DNA of 64,000 bases from [Clostridium] scindens (GTDB lineage Bacteria; Bacillota; Clostridia; Lachnospirales; Lachnospiraceae). Shown in pieces: positions 16,941 through 27,000 of this stretch. Position 1 is the first letter of the stretch; every line of letters starts with the position of its first letter. The stretch is from the NCBI RefSeq assembly GCF_019597925.1, contig NZ_CP080442.1, forward strand, positions 2,212,001 through 2,276,000. The letters run 5' to 3'. The notes under the pieces were generated by a model that saw only the letters and a list, made by a program, of their open reading frames with translations, made no database searches and was not told the DNA's origin. The translations under genes were made by a program, and so were the position numbers.

Positions 16941-17186
16941 TTATTTCTCAATGCCAGCTGCTTTAAGAATCTTGCTTACTGCTTCTGTAGGCTGTGCACC
17001 ATTGCTTAACCACTTCTTAGCTGCTTCCTCGTCAACCTTGATTGCGCTAGGATCACAGTTCGGATCGTAAGTGCCGATCTCATCGATGAACTTGCCATCT
17101 CTTGGTGATCTGGAATCAGCAACGATGATTCTATAGAAAGGAGCCTTCTTCTGTCCCATTCTTCTTAATCTGATTTTTACTGCCAT
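16941..17186 (-). CDS. rpsP: 30S ribosomal protein S16
   Basis: This is an 81-aa protein, typical length. The start MAVKIRLRRMGQKKAPFYRIIV is diagnostic, followed by DSRSPRDGKFIDEIGTYDP. It has a strong GGAGGTG ribosome site and lies 65 nt behind ffh. Confidence 0.98.
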   Translation of the reverse strand: MAVKIRLRRMGQKKAPFYRIIVADSRSPRDGKFIDEIGTYDPNCDPSAIKVDEEAAKKWLSNGAQPTEAVSKILKAAGIEK

Positions 17187-17251
17187 AGTATTTCACCTCC
17201 ATAATATTTTTTCATTATCTATATAACGCGCGTCTGCGCGGTATACCAACT

Positions 17252-18601
17252 TTAGAACGGCAGGCGGAACTTTCCTTTTCTGCCGCTTTTTCCTACCATC
17301 TTCATCATCTTCTTCATCTCGCCGAATTGCTTGACCATCCGGTTGACTTCGCTGATGTCTACCCCTGCTCCTCTTGCAATCCTGTGCTTTCTGGAAGGAT
17401 TCAGAAGATCCGGATTCCTTCTTTCCTCGGGCGTCATGGAATAGATCATGGCCTCCATCCTTGCCATATTCTTCTCTGCCTGGGCCGTCTGGTCGTCGTC
17501 CAGATCCTTCATCTTGCCCATGCCTGCGCCCAGCGCGGGCATCATGCTCATGATACTGCCAAGGCCGCCCATGTTCTTCATCTGCTTTACGCTTTCCAGA
17601 TAATCTTCAAAATCGAACTGGGCTTTTTTCAATTTCTGGGACATCTGCTTTGCTTTCTCTTCATCGATCTCGGCCTCTGCCTTCTCGATCAGGGTGAGCA
17701 CGTCTCCCATTCCCAGAATACGGGATGCCATTCGGTCCGGATAGAACTGTTCCAGATCTGAGAGTTTCTCTCCCATACCAACATATAGAATCGGCTTTCC
17801 GGTAACTGCCTTTACAGACAGCGCCGCGCCGCCCCTTGTATCGCCGTCAAGCTTGGTGACGATGACTCCGTCTACGCCAATCTTTTCATTAAACTCTTTG
17901 GCTACGTTCACCGCGTCCTGGCCTGTCATGGCATCGATCACCAGAATTGTCTGATGGACATTCACCGCGTCCTTGATCTCTGCCAGTTCCGCCATCATGT
18001 CTTCATCAATGTGAAGGCGTCCGGCTGTATCCAGGATCACGATCCGGTTGCCGTTCTTCTGCGCATGCTCGAGCGCCGCTTTGGCAATGTTGGCCGGCTT
18101 ATGGCTCTCGCCCATGGCGAACACTTCCACACCCTGCTTCTCGCCGTTAACCTGCAGCTGCTTGATCGCCGCCGGACGGTATACGTCGCAGGCCACCAGA
18201 AGAGGGTTCTTGCCCTTTACCTTATACTTCCCTGCCAGTTTGGCAGTGGTCGTCGTCTTACCAGCGCCCTGAAGGCCCGCCATCATGATAACCGTGATGG
18301 CGCTTCCCGGCTGAAGCGCGATCTCCGTAGTCTCGGAGCCCATCAGCTTCACCAGTTCTTCGTTGACGATCTTGATCACCATCTGGCCCGGATTCAGCCC
18401 GTTCATCACATCCTGGCCTATGGCCCGCTCCTGAACGTTCTTAATAAAATCCTTAACAACCTTGAAGTTGACGTCCGCCGCAAGCAGCGCCCTCTTGATC
18501 TCTTTGAGGGCTTCCTTTACATCATCTTCGGTCAGTCGGCCTTTGCTTCTTAAGTTCTTGAAAATGTTCTGAAGTTTTTCTGTCAAACTGTCAAATGCCA
18601 T
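17252..18601 (-). CDS. ffh: Signal recognition particle protein Ffh
   Basis: This 449-aa SRP54 GTPase targets signal-bearing nascent chains to FtsY. It has the N domain, then G1 GLQGAGKTTT near residue 108, DTAGRLHID, TKLDGD and the insertion-box region. A methionine-rich M domain follows (MSMMPALGAGMGKM..., MIYSMTPEERRNPDLLNPSRKHRIA). The C-terminus is short and basic (GRKGKFRLPF). It starts 1 nt after the ylxM stop, so the two are coupled. Confidence 0.98.
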   Translation of the reverse strand: MAFDSLTEKLQNIFKNLRSKGRLTEDDVKEALKEIKRALLAADVNFKVVKDFIKNVQERAIGQDVMNGLNPGQMVIKIVNEELVKLMGSETTEIALQPGSAITVIMMAGLQGAGKTTTTAKLAGKYKVKGKNPLLVACDVYRPAAIKQLQVNGEKQGVEVFAMGESHKPANIAKAALEHAQKNGNRIVILDTAGRLHIDEDMMAELAEIKDAVNVHQTILVIDAMTGQDAVNVAKEFNEKIGVDGVIVTKLDGDTRGGAALSVKAVTGKPILYVGMGEKLSDLEQFYPDRMASRILGMGDVLTLIEKAEAEIDEEKAKQMSQKLKKAQFDFEDYLESVKQMKNMGGLGSIMSMMPALGAGMGKMKDLDDDQTAQAEKNMARMEAMIYSMTPEERRNPDLLNPSRKHRIARGAGVDISEVNRMVKQFGEMKKMMKMVGKSGRKGKFRLPF

Positions 18602-18602
18602 T

Positions 18603-18947
18603 CTACAACTCCTCTATGATCTCGCCGGATATCCTGCGGATCTTCTCTATAATCTCATGGATATCGCTTTCTTGATATCCATCCAGCAAATCGTCAATCT
18701 GCTTCACCTTATCCTTGATCGCCACGAATTTTGCTACCAGCTGCAGCTTATCTTCGTAGTCCTTAAGCGTCTGGTTGCATCTCTTGATCAAGTCATGCAC
18801 GCCCTGGCGGCTGATACCTGCCTCTTTCGCAATCTCTCCCAAGGATAGGTCTTCCAATACGAACTGTTCATAGATTTCCTTCTGATGCTCGGTCAGAAGT
18901 TCTCCATAAAAATCGTATAGCAATGCCTGTTCTAATATCTCATTCAT
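18603..18947 (-). CDS. ylxM: YlxM-family helix-turn-helix protein
   Basis: This protein of about 114 aa has a sigma-70 region-4-like HTH (LSLGEIAKEAGISRQGVHDLIKR). YlxM is encoded next to ffh in most Firmicutes and modulates SRP in streptococci (family knowledge). I choose the ATG at 18947 because AGGTGAG precedes it. The longer frame to 18974 would begin upstream of the transcription start implied by the -10 box at 18963-18968. Confidence 0.92.
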   Translation of the reverse strand: MNEILEQALLYDFYGELLTEHQKEIYEQFVLEDLSLGEIAKEAGISRQGVHDLIKRCNQTLKDYEDKLQLVAKFVAIKDKVKQIDDLLDGYQESDIHEIIEKIRRISGEIIEEL

Positions 18948-18962
18948 TTTCTCACCTGTGTT

Positions 18963-18991
18963 ATCATATAACAAAAAAATAAGGGTGTCAA
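18963..18991 (-). promoter_or_regulatory. Consensus promoter of the ylxM-ffh operon, overlapping a terminator
   Basis: On the minus strand TTGACA (18986-18991), exactly 17 nt, then TATGAT (18963-18968). The -35 box is inside the distal arm of the terminator hairpin of the surface-protein gene upstream, so one sequence ends one transcript and starts the next. Confidence 0.8.
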
Positions 18992-19011
18992 GTATTTTTT
19001 CTTGACACCCT
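18972..19011 (-). terminator. Terminator of the MucBP-like surface-protein gene
   Basis: AGGGTGTCAAG (minus strand, from 19011-19001) pairs with CTTGACACCCT (18992-18982) around an 8-nt loop. TTATTTTTTTG follows. It lies 13 nt after the stop at 19025. Confidence 0.85.
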
Positions 19012-19024
19012 GAAAATCTTTTTA

Positions 19025-20917
19025 TTAATTGCTTCCGTCTCCGGCTGCATCTTCTTTTTCATTCTTCTTTTTCCAGAAGAAGTATCCTGCGATACCGATC
19101 ATTGCCAGCAGCGCCGCAAGGATTACGCCCGTCGTAACCGGATGGCTTGCTGCCGCCCCAAGGATTCCTCCTTTTGAGCCGTCGATATTGGCAAGCGGCA
19201 CATCCTCGTCCTCAGAAGTCACCAGGCCGTTATCGTCTTCATCATCTGTCTGGGTATTGGCAAGCGGCACGCCTTCGTCATTTAAAGTCACCGTTGTGCC
19301 TGTGGTCGCATTGGTCAGCACCGTCGCCGTCTGCGTCCCGTCATCCACCAGGTTCTCGGAAGTCACCACATCCTCCTGCGTTACCACGGTATCCACATTC
19401 TGCTCATCGTTGACGTCCCTGTAATAGATGGTATAGGTTCTCTGGGCAGAGTAGAAATCATGATTCACTACATCGCTCTGTCCGCTCAGCCTTACATACC
19501 GCTTCCCGTTCGCCTCATAATTCTGGGGAGAAGCAACCTGCGCGCTTCCTGCTTCCGCCGTCACGGCAGTCTTATCTGTATAAAGCATGGTATTATCTGA
19601 TACGCTCATATACTGGATCGTCAGGTCATAGGATGCCGGAAGCTCGCTGCTTTCCTGATGGTAATAAATGTTCTGGATCCGGCTTCCCTGGTTATAGGTG
19701 TGGGTATACTCTCTTTCCATCTTGCTGTCCAGAAGATACTTCACTCCGTCCGCTTCAATCTCAGTGGCTGCCTTATAAGCCTCCGTAGTTCCCGCGTCCA
19801 CCATCTTTACTTCTTCTTTCAGGATCTTGCCTGTCTCGGCATCGATCAGGCGGATTGACCATTCATAAGGCTCTTCCTCGGCATACTTCTGATATCCCAC
19901 TGTATAGAGACGTTCTTCACCCTTCGGAGCCTGGGTAATGGTCGCATTGCTGACTACTTTGTAATAAGTCTCGCTTCCTGCTTCCTGATTTCTGATTCTG
20001 ATCGTCTGCGGCGCGTTAAAAACATAGTCGCTGTCTGCATTGGTATCCTGTGTAAAATAGGTGTTTCCAAGGAATGTGACCGGCTTGCCGGCTGCATCCA
20101 CTTCCCAATATTCTACGGTCACCGTATAAGGTCCCTCTTCCTGCTGTGATACGGAGCGGTAAGAAATCTCGTAATCCAAGACATCATCCATATAACTGAT
20201 GGTCAGGCTTCCGGTGAGCGTGTCATCAATCTCATATTTGCGTCCGTTTACTTCCAGTTCGCCTGGCAGATCGAAAGTCACCTGACCTTTTCCCTGGTTA
20301 TAGGCAATGGACTTGGACTGCCTCTTCAGGACATTTCCATATTCATCTACGAATGCGACGGATGCGGACACCGGGCCCGGATCATATGCCACGTAATTGA
20401 AACTGTAGTTTTCCGTCCCATATGCCACCGTTCTGGATGCATTCTCTGAGGCTGCCAGCTGCCACTCATTTCCATTTGCGTCTACATAGAAGGAATCGGC
20501 AACAAACTCAAAGGAGTCTCCCTGCTGGATTACTCCGGTCTCAACCACCTCGCTTCTTCCTCCCAGGTTGTAGGATACGGTATAGTTATGCTCTCCTGAA
20601 CTGACTACATAGGCATATTCATTTCCTGAAACATCGCCTGTTACGATCAATTCAAGATATAAAGACTTATCCGCGGTGATCGTCGTGCTCCCGCCTGGCG
20701 CAACCTGCTGTTCGGACCCATATCTGGAACCGCCTACCACGTATACGTCGCACCATACGGTCTCGCTGCTTCCATTCGAGATGTAGAAGGCCTGTGATCC
20801 GCCGCTCATTCCCCAGCTGGCGCTTACGCCCCCGGCTGCTTTTACTTCCTGTGACGGGAGGCCGATGCCGATAAGCATTGCCAGCACCATAATAAATGCT
20901 AATATTCTTTTCTTCAT
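19025..20917 (-). CDS. Secreted MucBP-like repeat surface protein with membrane-anchor tail
   Basis: This 630-aa protein starts with a signal peptide (MKKRILAFIMVLAMLIGIGLPSQEVKAA). The next ~170 residues are Gly/Ser/Tyr rich. At least four beta-rich modules resembling MucBP domains follow (YTVSYNLGG..., YTVTVEYWEVDAAGKPV, SIRLIDAETGKILKEE, DLTIQYMSVSDNTMLY, the last ending in YTIYYRD). Such modules occur in adhesins that touch mucin or other glycoproteins. The tail has two copies of a VPLAN motif after acidic runs, one membrane helix (TGVILAALLAMIGIAGYFFW) and a short charged end. No LPXTG is present, so anchoring is by the helix or by an unusual sortase signal. Its promoter carries the same heptamer pair as the giant gene upstream. 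Confidence 0.8.
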   Translation of the reverse strand: MKKRILAFIMVLAMLIGIGLPSQEVKAAGGVSASWGMSGGSQAFYISNGSSETVWCDVYVVGGSRYGSEQQVAPGGSTTITADKSLYLELIVTGDVSGNEYAYVVSSGEHNYTVSYNLGGRSEVVETGVIQQGDSFEFVADSFYVDANGNEWQLAASENASRTVAYGTENYSFNYVAYDPGPVSASVAFVDEYGNVLKRQSKSIAYNQGKGQVTFDLPGELEVNGRKYEIDDTLTGSLTISYMDDVLDYEISYRSVSQQEEGPYTVTVEYWEVDAAGKPVTFLGNTYFTQDTNADSDYVFNAPQTIRIRNQEAGSETYYKVVSNATITQAPKGEERLYTVGYQKYAEEEPYEWSIRLIDAETGKILKEEVKMVDAGTTEAYKAATEIEADGVKYLLDSKMEREYTHTYNQGSRIQNIYYHQESSELPASYDLTIQYMSVSDNTMLYTDKTAVTAEAGSAQVASPQNYEANGKRYVRLSGQSDVVNHDFYSAQRTYTIYYRDVNDEQNVDTVVTQEDVVTSENLVDDGTQTATVLTNATTGTTVTLNDEGVPLANTQTDDEDDNGLVTSEDEDVPLANIDGSKGGILGAAASHPVTTGVILAALLAMIGIAGYFFWKKKNEKEDAAGDGSN

Positions 20918-20974
20918 TATTCTTTCCTCCTGTTCGACTTATATGAAAGGTTTTGTAATCTGTTTTATATCTAT

Positions 20975-21006
20975 ACCATAATATGGCACCGTCACACCAC
21001 CGTCAC
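20975..21006 (-). promoter_or_regulatory. SARP-type promoter box of the MucBP-like gene
   Basis: On the minus strand GTGACGG (21000-21006), 4 nt, GTGACGG (20989-20995), 8 nt, then TATGGT (20975-20980) as -10. The 11-bp period and the 8-nt distance to the -10 equal the known architecture of SARP-activated promoters, and equal the element in front of the giant gene at 34195-34226. No normal -35 is present. Confidence 0.75.
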
Positions 21007-21040
21007 AAAACCTTTCATTTTTATAAAGTCCCGGATTTTT

Positions 21041-24000
21041 TTACACCCCTTTCTTCTTTTTCCGCTTCCAATACAAGGTTCCTGCCGTCCCGCCGGATGC
21101 GGCCAGCAGAAGCGCATACAGCGCCAGATTGGATACGTCGCCGGTTCTTGTTCTTCTGGCTCTTCGCCTTGTCGTCGTCCGCCTTGTGGTCTTTCGTACC
21201 ACCCGGGTCTGCGGCTTATATATGCCGGCATCCCAGGTAGGATCCTGGGTATCCTCATTCAGATAGAAATGCCTGCTGTAATAAGAATTCCCCTCCGCTC
21301 TTCTTGACGCGTCAGAATCCACGGCGTTTCCATTATCCCCGGTTCCCCGGTTATACTTGGTTGCCCGGTAGCCGTCCGGGATATAATAGCGTACCCGGTA
21401 ATAGCCAGGATTCAGGTCGGCAAACCAGTAATAGCCGTTCTCATCCGTATATGTGGTCCGGATCTCTGACCAGGAACCGTTGTCTCCGGTTCTGCCGGAT
21501 TCATTATACTCCAGCGATACCTTCACATTCGGCACGCCTTTTTCTCCGTCATCCTGGATTCCATTATAGTCGTCATCATACCAGACGTAATCGCCCAGCG
21601 CTGAAAGCACCGGTATGACTCCGCAGTCCCAGGTCATGTCTTCCTCGCCGTAGCCCGGCTTGATATTGGCCGTCACATAGCCTCCTGTCGACTGTGGATT
21701 CAGCAGCGTGCCGTCGATAATTCCGGCCTCGTATTTGCCGATGGCATCGGAATCATTGGTGCTGGCTTTATTTCCCTCGGAAACATTGAGCGTAGTCACC
21801 TTTCTTGTCGGCTCCAGCGCAAATACGACGCGGTAGTCCTTACTGATCCATTCGCTGCTCTCCAGGTCTTTAAATACATAATATCCAGTCTCGTCGGTTG
21901 TCGTCTCTCCCGCATACTGCCATGGGGACTGCTGGTCATCCCGGAACTGCAAGACGACTCTGACGCCCGGGATCGGGGTCTCCGTCCTGTCCTGCAATCC
22001 GTTTTTGTTGGCATCTATCCACACATAGTCGCCAATGGCGCTATATTTTCTGGCGCCAGCATCCCAGGTTGTGGAGATGGTCGCCGGATACAGCCGGATC
22101 TGCCTGATATATCCAATCCGCCTGTTGGTCACGCCTCCCACCGTAGAAAATTCATTGACATCCGAGTCAATGGTGGAATCATTGGCCGCTTTGGTATCGT
22201 ATGCGCCGTCATCTCCGTCAGGATCCTGGTTCGCCTGCACTCCCGTATATCCCTCAGGGTACTCGAACCGTACGGCGTAATCCTGATAGGTTCCATCCGG
22301 TATCAGCAAATGGTCAAAATAATATCTTCCATCTGCTCCGACTACCGTCTCGGCAATCGGCTCCTTCTCCCGGTTTCCTGACGCGTCAATCTTATACAGC
22401 GCCACCTTGGTGCCGCTAAGCGGGATATTCAGGCTGTCAAGATGCAGGTCATTGTAGTCTGCATCGTCAAACACGAACCCGCCCAGAGCGCTGTACTCTA
22501 CCAGGCCGGCATCCCATCGGTCATCCATGTTATCCTGGATGCCCGCGGCCGTAAGATCGTTCTTCGTGAGCCAGATCGTCCTGGTTCGGCGGATGCGCCC
22601 GTTCTCGCCCGCATCTTCCTGTGCATCGGAATCGCTGTTATTCTCGTTGCTGTAATCGGCTTCCTTGCCATCCTCATCGACTTTTAGTACCTTCGTAAAA
22701 TCGTACTGATAGGTATAGCCGGAGGCATTGGTCTCATGCGTGAGCGTGGAGGTATCGAATTCTACGACATAATACCCCTGGAGCAAGCCGTCAAATTGGT
22801 AATGGCCCTCTTTGTCCGTTACTGTACTGGCAATTGGAGCATCGCCGTCCTGCACGCGTCCATCCTTGCCTTCCACTTTATACAGCCTTACAGAGACTCC
22901 TTCCACGCCTTTTTCATTGTCGTCCTGGACTCCATTGCTATTGGTATCCTTCCATACATAATCGCCGATGGCGTAGGCGTTTACAAGGCCGGCGTCGATG
23001 TCCGTGCGTTTCTCTCCGTGAAGCTTGCCGGTATCCGGATCTCGGCTTACCCACAGTTCAACCGGATCGGTGGTGCCGTCCGGGTTCACATTCGAATCCT
23101 TCTCATCCCTCTCATTGCCGTTTGCATATTTGGCCGTCGGCGTATATTTGGAGCCGTCCGGCAGCACGAATTCTACATAGTAGGAATAAAATTCATTTCC
23201 TATATAATTGTCTGGATTGGTCTGATCCGTCTTGCCGCTTTCCAGATAATTGCACGGCAGATCGGTAAACTCATAGTAGCCTTTTCCTGCCCCTTCCTTC
23301 GACCGGGTCTCAGTGGTCTTTAGGACCACGTCTCTGGACTGGATCTGTCCATTCGCCCGGTAGGTGATCCTCTGGTGCAACTTGACTGTGATGCCGTTCA
23401 GACCGGGATCATATGGATTGCCTTCTAGATCCTTGGTATCATTCTGGATGCCATCCTGGTTGGCGTCAAACCATACATAGTCGCCGATGCTGCCTGTCGG
23501 AAGGTTCAGCGTACAGATGACCTTGTTTGGCTCAGTCCTGTTCTCGGACGGAATAGCATCCCCGGCTGCTCCTTTGAGAATTACAGCAGAAGCAGCGGAA
23601 TTCGCCATAATCTTTCCATTATACTCGCTCATCTGCTCCACCGTGTACTCAGGAGCATTCATCACCAGCACCACCTCATAGGAGTCTCCTGGCTGAAGGC
23701 CTTTCTCCCCGAATGTCACATTCACGCCCACGGCGGAGATATTGCGCTCCTGGGGCTTCACTGTGGACCAGCCGTCGGACCATGCTGATCCGTCAGTCCC
23801 CGCACTGTAAAGCATCTTAAGCGCCCCATCCGCTTCGTCGGTTCCCGGCGCCTTTCCCTGCCAGCTGTTTGCATAGGCATCCGGCTCTGCGTAATAATAC
23901 ACGGTAGGCTCTGCCTGCACCGCTTCGCCGTTTACGCCTCCGGATGTCCCGGCTGCCTCCACGCTTGCCAGCGTCATCTCGTCATGGGATGCGTCAGATG

Positions 24001-27000
24001 CCGGCGTAGTCGTGCCTCTGTCCGTACCGGTCAGCGTCATCCGGTCTCCGTTAAACGGAAGGATGTCTGTCAGGCGAATCTCTGATAAAGTGTTGCTCGA
24101 ATTGTTATAAAGCGTCAGTTTGTAGTAAACCTGATCGCCCGCGTTCACGCTGACATTGCTTCCCCAAAGGCTGCGGTCCGTGGATATCTCCTTTAAAAGC
24201 TGGACGCTTGTGGCGCTGGACACCGTCGCCTGGGCTGGCTGGTTCAGATATTCCAGTTCTTTGTCTACCGCAGCGTCAATGACCGGCTCTTCGGTAACCA
24301 TGCTGTTCTCGGCTGCCGGCTTATAACTCAGGCCTTTCTCATTCTCCACCGTCGGCGGAAGCGTATAATTGCTGCTCAGGTAGGCTGGACAGATCAGTGC
24401 GTTTAAGTCTGTCTTCTGCGCGTAAGAGATCGTTCCGGTAAAGTCAATGAATATCTGCTCTCCTTCGCCCAGTTCGAAGTTCTTGAATACAAACGTATAC
24501 TGCTTCGTCGTCCGGCTCTCATCTTCCACGTAATTCCCATCTGCATCAATTGAGACATAAGGATGCACGTCGCTTGCCACGATATCGAAGCTTGTAGACG
24601 GAATCGTGATCAGCTGGCCGTCCCGGTTCCGGTAATATACGCTGAATCCGCTGGATAGCTGGGAAGTGCTCTGTACCAGCGTCGTGTCCGCTGGCATGCG
24701 GACGGATATCACTGGTTCCTTGAATACCTCTTCCTGATTCTCCACATCCACATTTTCCGCCATCACCTGATACTTGATATCTTCTCCGGAAAAGAATCCG
24801 CTGGCTTTCTGGTTCTGGATCGTGTTCGTGATCCGTACTTCCGGGATCTTCTCAATATAGGACGGGATCTGGGCAAACACGATCTGGGAATTTTGGCTTC
24901 CCATATGCGCGCCCGTCTCCAGCGGATCGCCGTTTTCATCCAGCTGGCTGTCTTTCCATGCGATGCTGGCCTGGTTGCTGATCTGGCGGAGTTCATTGAT
25001 CTCCCGGCTGGACCATGAACGGTTCAGGAAGGTCGTATGAATCACCAGTCCCTCGCTGTAAAATCCGGCCAGTACATTGGTATACTCTACCTTGACGCCG
25101 ATCACATGCTCGCCTTCATCGAATTCAACCTTCACGCCGTCTTGCGGACTCAGGTCCTCAATCACCTTATATGGCTCTGCCGGCCACTCATCCTGCTCTT
25201 TCTGCGCCAGCGTCGTCTGTACGTATACTTTCGCGCCAACCGTCTGTTCCTTGATCCCATCATTGTATGGGCTGTCATTCCAGGAATGCCCCAGCGTAAC
25301 GCTGTTCATCCGGTAATCCTTGATCACCGAACTTCCCGGATCCGTCGTCACGTCCATCTCTTTATAATCGGTTCCTGCCATTTCTTTCGTGGCCTTGCTG
25401 TACAGCTTTATGTCGTTGTCCGTGACCACGAATTCACTGGCGCCCACTTCATTGCTGCCATCCGCATAGCCATCCACCTTGAAGTTTACAGGATAGTCGT
25501 ACCCTTCCTCCATCAGGCTCTGGCCGGATGTCACCGGCGCATCTTTCTTGTAGCCCTCGTCATCATCGCTGATCTCTTTTTCAATCTTTGCCTGGAATCC
25601 CTGTACCTCATCCGCCTTTTTATTGGTGAACGCGACGAGGTTTACGTCTGCTTCCGGCACATGGTTCGGCCAAACGGTCACCATCTGCTCCAGGTCATAG
25701 AATCTGTCATCCAGCGTATAGCCTGCCGGTGCTTTGACTTCCACCACCTTGTACGTGGTTCCCTTGGCATCTGCCTTTAGAAGGCCGGACAAAGTCCCGT
25801 CTGCCGAATCCGTGGTGGTCACCGTCATCTGCGTATCCACCCACGTATCCCCGCTCTTCTTATAGATCTTAAACTCTGCTCCTGCCAGGATGTTTCCATC
25901 TTTATCCGTCTTTTTCACCCGGATTCTGCCGGCAGCGGATGCGTCCAGCATGGAGGCCTCTTCCACGAGGAGACCCGGGTCCTGCTTAATGGCATTGATT
26001 GTAAGCCCTGCGGTCACCGTAACTTCTACGGCTTCCTCCATCACTTGATATCCTGCCGCTTCCACCGTTCCCTGGCCATCCTGGGTTTCTTTGATATAGT
26101 AAGTGCCCGGCGCAAGATCCTCCCATGCGCACAGCCCCTGTGCATCCGTAGTCCTTAAGGAGTTTCCTCCCAGGGCTTCCGCCTTGCATGCCTCATCCGT
26201 ATACAGACGGAAGGTGGCGCCTTCCAGTTTCTCATCTTCAGCGTCAATCTGCCCGTTATGGTTGGTATCTCCGTACTTGGTGAACCGAATGCTGCCATTC
26301 GGACTGTTGTGCGCCTTCAGAGACAGGGTTTTTCCTGCATTCTCTTCATTGATCGTAAACTTGATCTCTTCCTGGGACGGAGCACAGTAGATGGTATGGC
26401 TTATATTGTTTTCCGTATAGGTATAATACGGCTTTGACTGCTGCAGATCTTCCTGGATCATATAGTCGCCGTAAGGCAGGTACCAGGACGTGTAGCCGTT
26501 CTGGGACACCTCGAAGGTATCCTTCTGGGTACTGCCGCCTTCATAGAGTTTCCATGTCCCGTCCGCTTCCTTTTGGTAGAGTTTGAATACCGCGCCGCTT
26601 AACGCCGTCAGATTCCCCTCCGGCTCGCTGGCATTGCCATCATACTTCTTAAGCAGGAAGCGTCCGCTCTGGGCTCCATTCATAATGGCTGCCCCAGAAG
26701 AGGTATATCCTCCCTGAGCGTCTTTTGTATCATAGGCTGTGACAATCTGGTTATCCTTTACCTCGAACCAGTAGAGCGTATCGCTAAGTCCATAGCCTGC
26801 CGGTGCTTCCGCCTCTTTTACTACGTACCATCCGGCATCCAGAGGAACGCTTAACGCCGTTCCGTCCGCGCCGGTAACCAGGGTTGCGCAAGACTCGCCG
26901 CTTGGGCTGTCTCCACGTTCTTCCACCGCATAGATCTCGAACTTCGCTCCCTCCAGCCTCTCAATGCCGGTAATACCGCTGGCATCCGTCCATGCGCCTT

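Noticed and set aside
18948..18974. Longer N-terminus of YlxM starting at 18974
   Set aside because: The added codons lie upstream of the transcription start implied by the TTGACA/TATGAT promoter, and the ATG at 18947 has its own AGGTGAG.
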